The position numbers and the translations under genes are program-made. The notes beneath the pieces are model-generated. The model was not told the origin of the DNA and made no database searches. It saw only the letters and a program-made list of their open reading frames with translations. DNA of 64,000 nucleotides from Streptomyces angustmyceticus (lineage in GTDB: Bacteria; Actinomycetota; Actinomycetes; Streptomycetales; Streptomycetaceae): positions 5,617,501-5,681,500 of the forward strand of contig NZ_CP082945.1 of the NCBI RefSeq assembly GCF_019933235.1, given 5' to 3'. This document shows, one piece after another, positions 41,819-48,530 of the stretch (position 1 is the stretch's first letter; each line of letters begins with the position of its first letter).

Positions 41819-42277
41819 ATGGCGATCGAGGTCGGCACGAAGGCTCCGGATTTCGAGCTGAAGAACCAGCACGGCGAGCTGGTCAAGCTCTCCTCCTTCC
41901 GCGGCGAGAAGGCCGTCGTCCTCCTCTTCTACCCCTTCGCCTTCACCGGCGTCTGCACCGGTGAGCTCTGCGCGCTCCGCGACGAGCTGCCGAAGTTCGT
42001 CAACGACGACGTCCAGCTGCTGGCCGTCTCCAACGACTCCCCGTTCTCGCTGCGCGTCTTCGCCGAGCAGGAGGGCCTGGAGTACCCGCTGCTGTCGGAC
42101 TTCTGGCCGCACGGCGAGGTCTCGCGGGCGTACGGCGTCTTCGACGAGGAGAAGGGCTGCGCGGTGCGCGGCACGTTCATCATCGACAAGGAGGGCGTGG
42201 TGCGCTGGACGGTCGTCAACGGCCTGCCCGACGCCCGCGACCTGAACGAGTACGTCAAGGCGCTCGACACCCTCTGA
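41819..42277 (+). CDS. Peroxiredoxin, AhpE/Bcp type
   Basis: Thiol peroxidase of 152 residues that reduces hydroperoxides. The peroxidatic site is YPFAFTGVCTGELC, Cys46 with the Thr and Pro of the family motif; Cys51 is five residues on and a further Cys lies near 113 (EKGCAVRG). Length and the VGTKAPDFELKNQHGE start match actinobacterial AhpE, a one-cysteine enzyme reduced by mycothiol or mycoredoxin. The ATG at 41819 follows GGAAGGGAAG. Likely monocistronic with its own promoter in 41731-41818. It lies beside the Ter stress genes, which may reflect shared oxidative stress roles. Confidence 0.93.
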   Translation: MAIEVGTKAPDFELKNQHGELVKLSSFRGEKAVVLLFYPFAFTGVCTGELCALRDELPKFVNDDVQLLAVSNDSPFSLRVFAEQEGLEYPLLSDFWPHGEVSRAYGVFDEEKGCAVRGTFIIDKEGVVRWTVVNGLPDARDLNEYVKALDTL

Positions 42278-42307
42278 GGGCGCGCGCCCGCCCCGGCCGG
42301 CGCCCTC
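42276..42307 (+). terminator. Possible hairpin after peroxiredoxin gene
   Basis: GAGGGCGC (42276-42283) pairs with GCGCCCTC (42300-42307); the left arm overlaps the stop codon. Moderate evidence only. Confidence 0.4.
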
Positions 42308-42361
42308 CTGCGCCCACCGGGCCGAATCCGCACGGATCCAGGTGCGGGATCTGCAATCGGT

Positions 42362-42394
42362 GGGAACCGGTCACTAGGATCAATTCGTTGATCC
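42362..42394 (+). promoter_or_regulatory. terD promoter region: GGGAAC...GTT and TTCG-loop hairpin
   Basis: GGGAAC (42362-42367) and GTT (42387-42389) resemble an ECF-type (sigma-R-like) promoter with slightly long spacing. Overlapping it, GGATCAA (42377-42383) and TTGATCC (42388-42394) are perfect arms around TTCG, which in RNA would be a stable tetraloop hairpin, or in DNA a repressor site. terD starts 60 bp later. Confidence 0.4.
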
Positions 42395-42453
42395 GATGCC
42401 ATGCACGATGGGGGCGCAATCTTTACGTACCCCTCGAATCTATGGGAGGACTC

Positions 42454-43029
42454 GTGGGAGTCAGCCTCAGCAAGGGCGGCAACGTCTCGCTGACGAAGGA
42501 AGCCCCCAATCTGACCGCCGTCGTCGTCGGTCTGGGCTGGGACGCGCGCACGACCACCGGTACGGACTTCGACCTGGACGCCAGCGCCCTGCTGACGAAC
42601 GACCAGGGCAAGGTGGCCAACGACCAGAACTTCGTGTTCTTCAACAACCTGAAGAGCCCGGACGGTTCGGTCGAGCACACCGGCGACAACATCACCGGTG
42701 AGGGCGAAGGCGACGACGAGCAGATCAAGGTGAACCTGGCCGCGGTGCCGGCCGACGTCTCCAAGATCGTCTTCCCGGTGTCGATCTACGACGCCGAGAC
42801 CCGCCAGCAGAGCTTCGGCCAGGTCCGCAACGCCTTCATCCGCGTGGTCAACCAGGCCGACAACAACGAGCTGGCGCGCTACGACCTGAGCGAGGACGCC
42901 TCGACCGAGACCGCCATGGTCTTCGGCGAGCTGTACCGCAACGGCGCCGAGTGGAAGTTCCGGGCCATCGGCCAGGGCTACGCCTCGGGGCTGCGCGGCA
43001 TCGCGCAGGACTTCGGCGTCAACGTCTGA
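42454..43029 (+). CDS. terD: TerD family stress/tellurium resistance protein (first copy)
   Basis: A 191-residue calcium-binding TerD protein. VSLSKGGNVSLTKEAP starts the fold; the acidic ligands are in FDLDASALL near residue 40 and the conserved GDNITGEGEGDDEQI near 82, and the domain ends with GQGYASGLRGIAQDFGVNV. The start is GTG at 42454, 4 nt after GGGAGGA. TerD proteins are cytoplasmic, assemble near the membrane with TerC and take part in general stress, tellurite and phage responses. It heads a same-strand series with a second terD and the TerC-like gene. Confidence 0.95.
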   Translation: MGVSLSKGGNVSLTKEAPNLTAVVVGLGWDARTTTGTDFDLDASALLTNDQGKVANDQNFVFFNNLKSPDGSVEHTGDNITGEGEGDDEQIKVNLAAVPADVSKIVFPVSIYDAETRQQSFGQVRNAFIRVVNQADNNELARYDLSEDASTETAMVFGELYRNGAEWKFRAIGQGYASGLRGIAQDFGVNV

Positions 43030-43097
43030 TCCGGCGGGACCTGACGGATCCGACGGGATTCGTCAGGGCCCGGGGGATCCAGCCATCTGATCGTCGG

Positions 43098-43141
43098 TCC
43101 CGGGACCGGGCGGCTGCCGCAGCGGCCGGCCGGTCCCGGGA
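43098..43141 (+). terminator. Long hairpin between the two terD genes
   Basis: Perfect 12-bp arms TCCCGGGACCGG (43098-43109) and CCGGTCCCGGGA (43130-43141) enclose a 20-nt GC-rich loop. It can act as terminator or attenuator that sets different levels of the two TerD proteins. Confidence 0.6.
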
Positions 43142-43255
43142 GCGACGGCGTCCGGCGCCGTACGCCCTGCCCGGGGACGTGCGGCGCCGGACGCGCATCG
43201 AGGACACGGGCCGCGCCGGGCACGGCCCGCACGGACGCAGGGGAGGAAGCGAACG

Positions 43256-43831
43256 ATGAGCGTCACGCTTGCCAAGGGGGGCAATGTCTCCCTGTCCAAG
43301 GCCGCGCCGGATCTCACGCAGATCATGGTCGGCCTCGGCTGGGACGCGCGGTCCACGACCGGAGCACCCTTCGACCTCGACGCCAGCGCACTGCTGTGCC
43401 GGTCGGGCCGGGTGCTGGGGGACGAGTACTTCGTCTTCTACAACAACCTCAAGAGCCCCGAGGGCTCCGTCGAGCACACCGGGGACAATCTCACCGGCGA
43501 GGGAGAGGGCGACGACGAGTCGGTTCTCGTCGATCTCTCGCAGGTTCCCGAGCAGGTCGACAAGATCGTTTTTCCGGTCTCGATCCATGAGGCCGATGCG
43601 CGCGGCCAGAGCTTCGGCCAGGTCAGCAATGCCTTTATCCGGATCGTCAATCAGGCAGACGGCAGCGAACTCGCCCGTTACGACCTCAGCGAGGACGCCT
43701 CCGCCGAAACCGCAATGATCTTCGGCGAGGTGTACCGCCACAACGGCGAATGGAAGTTCCGTGCGGTGGGGCAGGGGTACGCGTCGGGTCTGCGGGGCAT
43801 CGCTCTAGACTTCGGGGTCAACGTTTCGTAA
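43256..43831 (+). CDS. terD: TerD family stress protein (second copy)
   Basis: A 191-residue paralogue of the preceding TerD, of identical length and with the same blocks (MSVTLAKGGNVSLSK, FDLDASALL, GDNLTGEGEGDDESV, GQGYASGLRGIALDFGVNVS). Similarity is high throughout, implying duplication; differences cluster between residues 48 and 60, where the Ca-site loop reads CRSGRVLGDEYF. The ATG at 43256 follows GGGGAGGAAG. A strong hairpin separates it from the first copy, and 53 bp separate it from the TerC-like gene downstream. Confidence 0.95.
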   Translation: MSVTLAKGGNVSLSKAAPDLTQIMVGLGWDARSTTGAPFDLDASALLCRSGRVLGDEYFVFYNNLKSPEGSVEHTGDNLTGEGEGDDESVLVDLSQVPEQVDKIVFPVSIHEADARGQSFGQVSNAFIRIVNQADGSELARYDLSEDASAETAMIFGEVYRHNGEWKFRAVGQGYASGLRGIALDFGVNVS

Positions 43832-43884
43832 AGCGCCGCGCGCTGCGCGCGGGGGACCCCATACAGCGAGGGATTGGGTAGGCA

Positions 43885-45015
43885 GTGCTCCTGAAAACCT
43901 TTGGCTGGTCGTTCGCCATCACGGTGATAGGCCTCGCCTTGGCGGGCGTGCTCTGGGGGTGGCAGGGGCTGGCGATTGTCGGGATCCTGTCCATCCTGGA
44001 GATCTCGCTCTCGTTCGACAACGCCGTGATCAACGCGGGCATCCTGCGCAAGATGAACGCCTTCTGGCAGAAGATCTTCCTCACCGTCGGCATCCTCATC
44101 GCGGTGTTCGGCATGCGGCTGGTGTTCCCGGTCGTCATTGTCGCGATCACCGCGAAGCTGGGGCCGATCGAGGCGGTCAACCTCGCCATCAACGACAAGG
44201 CGCAATACCAGGAACTGGTCACCAGCGCGCACCCGGCCATCGCGGCCTTCGGCGGAATCTTCCTGCTGATGATCTTCCTCGACTTCATATTCGAGGAGCG
44301 CGACTACAAGTGGCTGTCCTGGATCGAGAAGCCCATGGCCAAGATGGGCAAGCTCGACATGCTGTCGGTCATCATCGGGCTGGTCGTCCTGCTGGTGACC
44401 GCGATGACGGTGGCCACCGACGCCGCGCACGGCGCCGGTGACAAGAGCGCCACGGTCCTGCTGGCCGGCGTCGCGGGCATGATCACGTATCTCGTCGTCG
44501 GCGGCGTCTCCGGCTACTTCGAGGACAAGCTGGAGGACGACGAGGACGACGAGGGCGAGGAGGCCGCCGCGGCCCCCGCGACGAAGGGCACCGGCGCGGC
44601 CGTGGGCCTGGCCGGCAAGGCCGCGTTCTTCATGTTCCTCTACCTGGAGGTCATCGACGCGTCGTTCTCCTTCGACGGTGTCATCGGCGCCTTCGCGATC
44701 ACCAACGACATCTTCATGATGGCGCTGGGTCTGGGCATCGGCGCGATGTACATCCGTTCGCTGACGGTCTTCCTGGTCCGCAAGGGGACCCTGGACGACT
44801 ACGTCTACCTGGAGCACGGCGCCCACTACGCGATCGGCGCGCTGGCCGTGATCCTGCTGGCCACGATCAAGTACGAGATCCCCGAGGTCGTCACCGGCCT
44901 GGTGGGCATCGCGCTGATCGGCCTCTCCTTCGTGTCGTCCGTGATCCGCAACCGGCGCGAGGGCAGGCCCGGGGACACCTCGGGAACACCGTCGGAAGTC
45001 ACCTCCGGAGTGTGA
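43885..45015 (+). CDS. TerC-like integral membrane protein, DUF475 family
   Basis: A 376-residue membrane protein with about nine helices, of the DUF475 branch of the TerC fold. The two conserved acidic intramembrane motifs are ISLSFDNAVINAGIL near residue 42 and DASFSFDGVIGAFAITNDIF near 257, thought to bind or move metal ions. A cytoplasmic acidic loop (residues ~213-228, run of D and E) lies between the halves. The start is GTG at 43885. TerC proteins anchor TerD-type proteins at the membrane and are linked to manganese export in several bacteria. It follows terD closely, consistent with one functional unit. Confidence 0.9.
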   Translation: MLLKTFGWSFAITVIGLALAGVLWGWQGLAIVGILSILEISLSFDNAVINAGILRKMNAFWQKIFLTVGILIAVFGMRLVFPVVIVAITAKLGPIEAVNLAINDKAQYQELVTSAHPAIAAFGGIFLLMIFLDFIFEERDYKWLSWIEKPMAKMGKLDMLSVIIGLVVLLVTAMTVATDAAHGAGDKSATVLLAGVAGMITYLVVGGVSGYFEDKLEDDEDDEGEEAAAAPATKGTGAAVGLAGKAAFFMFLYLEVIDASFSFDGVIGAFAITNDIFMMALGLGIGAMYIRSLTVFLVRKGTLDDYVYLEHGAHYAIGALAVILLATIKYEIPEVVTGLVGIALIGLSFVSSVIRNRREGRPGDTSGTPSEVTSGV

Positions 45016-45114
45016 CGCGACGCTGATTGAGGAACGCTCTTTGCGGGGCGGCTGCGAGGTGCGGACCTCGGGCCGCCCCGCAGTGATGTGGGGCCGAGCT
45101 ATGGGGTGGGCAGA

Positions 45115-45858
45115 GTGTCGTTCCTGGGGAATCTGTGGCGTGGTGGCGGCGCGAAGTTCGACTTCGACAGCGGCGGGGCGTCGTACGTCGTCGAGCTGAC
45201 GAAACGGAGTCCGGTCGTCTCGCTGACCAAGCAGGGGGCGGCCTCCGGGCATCTGCGGGTCAATCTGCACTGGCAGATGCGGACCTCGGACCTGCACGAG
45301 CGCGGCGGGCAGGGCAGGGGCGGGCTGCTGCGGAATCCGGGCAAGCTGTTCAAGCCCGAGATAGTGCAGGCGCAGGGGCCGGCCGTGGTCAATGTCGACC
45401 TGGACCTGGCCTGCCTGTACGAGCTCCAGGACGGCACCAAGGGCGTGGTACAGCCGCTGGGCAACTTCCTCGGCGACCTCAACGCCCCGCCCTTCGTGAA
45501 GCTCAGCGGCGACGACCGCTTCGGTTCGGGATCCGGCGAGACGCTCTACATCAACCTCGATCACCGCGACGAGATCAAGCGCATGCTGCTCTTCGTCTAC
45601 ATCTACGACGGGACGCCCGCGTTCGACCGTACGCACGCGGTCGTGACGCTCTATCCGAGCAGCGGGCCGCGGGTCGAGGTCAAGCTGGACGAGCGGGCGC
45701 CGCAGGCCCGTTCCTGCGCCATCTTCATGCTGGAGAACGTCAAGGGCGAGCTGACGGTGCGCCGCGAGGTGAAGTACGTCTACGGCTTCCAGGCGGAGCT
45801 CGACCGGCTGTACGGCTGGGGCCTGCAGTGGGGGCGGGGCTACAAGACGAACGCGTGA
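45115..45858 (+). CDS. TerA/TerF-like tellurium resistance protein
   Basis: A 247-residue Ter-domain protein of the TerA-like group. GGASYVVELTKRSPVVSLTKQG near residue 18 begins a TerD-like beta fold; the middle carries VNVDLDLACLYELQDGTKG and FVKLSGDDRFGSGSGETLYIN, equivalent to the metal-binding loops, and MLLFVYIYDGTPAFD. The end (ELDRLYGWGLQWGRGYKTNA) is typical. The start is GTG at 45115 (VSFLGNLWRGG). It is the last of the forward ter genes, 99 bp after the TerC-like gene, before a terminator shared with the oppositely oriented TerD-tail gene. Confidence 0.88.
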   Translation: MSFLGNLWRGGGAKFDFDSGGASYVVELTKRSPVVSLTKQGAASGHLRVNLHWQMRTSDLHERGGQGRGGLLRNPGKLFKPEIVQAQGPAVVNVDLDLACLYELQDGTKGVVQPLGNFLGDLNAPPFVKLSGDDRFGSGSGETLYINLDHRDEIKRMLLFVYIYDGTPAFDRTHAVVTLYPSSGPRVEVKLDERAPQARSCAIFMLENVKGELTVRREVKYVYGFQAELDRLYGWGLQWGRGYKTNA

Positions 45859-45875
45859 GGCGGGCGTGCCCGCCC

Positions 45876-45908
45876 CGGTCCCTGCCCGCATCGCGTCGGC
45901 AGGGACCG
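45876..45908. terminator. Hairpin between converging ter genes
   Basis: Perfect 11-bp arms CGGTCCCTGCC (45876-45886) and GGCAGGGACCG (45898-45908), loop of 11 nt, between the TerA-like stop and the TerD-tail stop. Confidence 0.85.
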
Positions 45909-45921
45909 TTGCCGGAGATCG

Positions 45922-47085
45922 CTAACGCCGCTGGAACTGCGGTCCCTGGGGCGGCAGGACGAACGACGGGTCCGGCACGAAGGGCTGCTGCGGCGGGTAG
46001 CCGTAGGTCGCGGGGGACTGCTGCGGCGGCTGCGGAGCGCCGTACGGCGCCGGGGGCGGCTGCTGGGGCTGGTACTGCGGCGGCGGCCCCGGGTAGCCGT
46101 AGGCGGGCTGGGCCGGGGGCTGGGTGGGCGGCGGGGGCACGTTCTGCGGGTAGCCGTAGCCGCCGCTGGTGGGCGGCGTCCCCGGCGCCTGGGACGGCGC
46201 GGCGGGCGACGGCAGCGGTGCGGACGAGAAGGGCTCCGGCATGGCGTCCGGGACGTGCTGGGTGACCGCGTCCGGGTCCGACGCCGAGGACGCCTGCCCG
46301 TCCGCCGCGGACGGGGGGCCCGAGGCTTCCTCGGGCCAGGTGCTGGGCGGCGGGGTCGCGGAGGCGGCCGGGGCGCTCGCCGCCGGGGCCGGGTCGGGCG
46401 TCGCCGCGGGCTCGGGGCCGGAGGGCGCCGACGCCGGCGCTTCCGATGCCGGAGCCTCCGAGGCGGGTGCCTGCGGCCTCGGTGCCGCCGAGGCCGGTGC
46501 GGACGCCTCGTCCGGCGTCGCCGGGCCGTCGCCGTCCGCCTCGCCCTCCTCCACCGAGATCCCGAACTCGGTCGCCAGGCCCACCAGGCCGGTCTCGTAC
46601 CCCTGCCCCAGGGCGCGGAACTTCCAGCCGTCCGCGCGCCGGTACAACTCCCCGCAGATCAGGGCCCGCTCGTCGCCCGTCTCGGGCACCACGTCGAAGA
46701 CCGCGACCGGCTCGCCGTCGCTCGCCGCCGCGTCGTACAGCAGGACCCGCAGATCCGGGACCCCCGCGAACACGCCGCCGTCCGAGGACGCGGCCAGCAC
46801 CACCCGGTCCACCGACGCGTCCAGCGCCGACAGATCCGCCTCGATGGTGTCGGTCAGGCTCTCGTCGAGCCGGGTCTTGGGCAGGTGCCGCACCAGGCCG
46901 CTGGGGTGCCGCGGTTGGTTGTAGAAGACGAAGTCCTCGTCGGAGTGCACGCGCCCCTCGGGCCCCACCAGCAGGGCCGAGGCGTCGACATCGGGGACGC
47001 CTGTGCCGGGGGTCCAGCGCAGGACGGCCCGGACAGCCGTGGCATCGAGGGGGACGTTCGACCCTTTCAGCATCGCGTGCGTCAT
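45922..47085 (-). CDS. TerD-domain protein with long Pro/Ala/Gln-rich tail
   Basis: A 387-residue two-part protein. Residues 1-185 are a TerD domain (MLKGSNVPLDATAVRAVLRW, DVDASALLVGPEGRV, FVFYNQPRH, GELYRRADGWKFRALGQGYE), but several acidic calcium-site residues of the GEGEGDDE loop are replaced (LPKTRLDESLTD), so calcium binding may be altered. From about residue 190 the chain is low complexity, first Ala/Pro/Ser/Glu-rich and then Pro/Gln/Tyr-rich with PQNVPPPPTQ and GYPG-like repeats. Start ATG at 47085. It is divergent from the lyase-PRTase operon and convergent with the forward ter genes, so it likely belongs to the same Ter system; the tail may mediate binding to other proteins. Confidence 0.88.
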   Translation of the reverse strand: MTHAMLKGSNVPLDATAVRAVLRWTPGTGVPDVDASALLVGPEGRVHSDEDFVFYNQPRHPSGLVRHLPKTRLDESLTDTIEADLSALDASVDRVVLAASSDGGVFAGVPDLRVLLYDAAASDGEPVAVFDVVPETGDERALICGELYRRADGWKFRALGQGYETGLVGLATEFGISVEEGEADGDGPATPDEASAPASAAPRPQAPASEAPASEAPASAPSGPEPAATPDPAPAASAPAASATPPPSTWPEEASGPPSAADGQASSASDPDAVTQHVPDAMPEPFSSAPLPSPAAPSQAPGTPPTSGGYGYPQNVPPPPTQPPAQPAYGYPGPPPQYQPQQPPPAPYGAPQPPQQSPATYGYPPQQPFVPDPSFVLPPQGPQFQRR

Positions 47086-47185
47086 GCCGCAATCCTGCCT
47101 TCCCTGAGGTCGCAGCGACAACGCGGGGGGCCACGAGCCGCCTTCGGGGTGCGACGGCAGGTACCCGGGAGCCCCGTGGGGGTTA

Positions 47186-47233
47186 CGTGATTTTCACGCA
47201 CGCGGGAACTAACCAGGCCCCCACACACGTACG
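47186..47233 (+). promoter_or_regulatory. Possible ECF-type promoter of the lyase-PRTase-HAD operon
   Basis: GGAACT (47205-47210) and CGTACG (47228-47233), 17 bp apart, resemble ECF sigma promoters. A CGTGA-TTT-TCACG dyad (47186-47198) lies just upstream in this divergent intergenic region. Both assignments are tentative. Confidence 0.35.
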
Positions 47234-47303
47234 ATTACCGGCTGGATCCAGACAGCGAGACGCAGCGGGGGTGCCCGGGTCCCGCATGTATACGGGGAGT
47301 TGT

Positions 47304-48476
47304 ATGCGGCACTTTGGGCACCTTCCGCCCGACATCCACAAGACGCTGTTCCACCAGGAGCCGGTGGAGTTCTCCGCGGACTCCCCGGCCCGCACCCTCG
47401 CGGTCGCCCTGGGCGCGACGCTCTACAGCCCCGCCACCCGCCCGCGGCTCGCCGCCGATGTCGTCAAACAGGCCGCACTCGGCGTGAAGTCCATGGTGCT
47501 GTGCCTGGAGGACTCCATAAGCGACGCGGACGTCGAGGCCGGCGAGGAGAACCTCGTGCGGCAGCTCGGTCTGCTGGACGAGGCGGCCGCCGCGGGCACC
47601 GACCTTCCGCTGCTGTTCGTCCGCGTCCGCGCGCCCGGCCAGATACCGGATCTGGTGCGCCGGATGGGCGCCGCCGTGCACAGGCTGTCCGGATTTGTAC
47701 TTCCGAAGTTCACCGAGGAGCGCGGCGTCCCGTTCCTCGAAGCGCTGACCGCCGCCGAGGCCGACTGCGCCCGGCGGCTCTTCGCGATGCCGGTGCTGGA
47801 GTCGCCGGAGCTGCTGCATCTGGAGAGCCGCGCCGAGACCCTCCGGGGCATCGCCAGGACCGTGGACAAGTTCCGGGACCGGGTGCTCGCCCTGCGGCTC
47901 GGTGTCACGGACTTCTGCTCCGCCTACGGGCTGCGCCGGGCCCCTGACATGACGGCGTACGACGTGCAGATCGTCGCCTCCGTGATCGCCGACGTGGTGA
48001 ACGTACTGGGCCGGGCCGACGGCACGGGCTTCACGGTCACCGGCCCCGTGTGGGAGTACTTCCGGCTGCAGGAGAGGATGTTCAAGCCGCAGCTGCGCCG
48101 CAGCCCGTTCCTCGGCCGCGCCGAGGAGCTGCGCACCGCCCTGATCGAGCACGACATGGACGGCCTGCTGCGGGAGATCGAACTCGACCGCGCGAACGGC
48201 CTGCAGGGCAAGACCTGCATCCACCCCTCGCACGTCGCGCCGGTGCACGCCCTCTCGGTCGTCAGCCATGAGGAGTTCAGCGACGCGGTCGACATCCTGC
48301 GGCCCGAACGCGGCGACGGCGGGGTGTTGCGCTCCGCCTATACGAACAAGATGAACGAGGTGAAGCCGCACCGGGCCTGGGCCGAGCGGACCCTGCTGCG
48401 CGCCGAGGCGTTCGGCGTGGCCCGCGAGGGCATCGGGTTCGTGGAGCTGCTGGCGGCGAGCCTGCCGCAGAGCTGA
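47304..48476 (+). CDS. HpcH/HpaI aldolase / citrate lyase beta-like protein, Ter-associated
   Basis: A 390-residue CitE-superfamily TIM-barrel protein. The Mg-binding acidic pair fits VLCLEDSISDADVEAGEEN near residue 70 and the C-terminal GVTDFCSAYGL near 210; GKTCIHPSHVAPVHAL near 310 is the CitE acyl-CoA/phosphate-binding end. Ter-linked operons contain this branch, predicted to make or cleave a C-C bond in a nucleoside-like metabolite rather than citrate. The ATG at 47304 follows GGGGAG; an ATG six codons earlier is possible. It starts a three-gene operon with the PRTase fusion and HAD genes. Confidence 0.9.
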   Translation: MRHFGHLPPDIHKTLFHQEPVEFSADSPARTLAVALGATLYSPATRPRLAADVVKQAALGVKSMVLCLEDSISDADVEAGEENLVRQLGLLDEAAAAGTDLPLLFVRVRAPGQIPDLVRRMGAAVHRLSGFVLPKFTEERGVPFLEALTAAEADCARRLFAMPVLESPELLHLESRAETLRGIARTVDKFRDRVLALRLGVTDFCSAYGLRRAPDMTAYDVQIVASVIADVVNVLGRADGTGFTVTGPVWEYFRLQERMFKPQLRRSPFLGRAEELRTALIEHDMDGLLREIELDRANGLQGKTCIHPSHVAPVHALSVVSHEEFSDAVDILRPERGDGGVLRSAYTNKMNEVKPHRAWAERTLLRAEAFGVAREGIGFVELLAASLPQS

Positions 48477-48530
48477 ACGGCGGCGGACGCGGTGAGACGG
48501 ATGAACGGTACGACGAAGGAGACGGAACGC

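Noticed and set aside
43678..45891. A long minus-strand frame opposite the TerC-like and TerA-like genes, very rich in Asp, Arg and Gly
   Set aside because: Antisense image of membrane and beta-protein codons; no start signal or recognisable domain.
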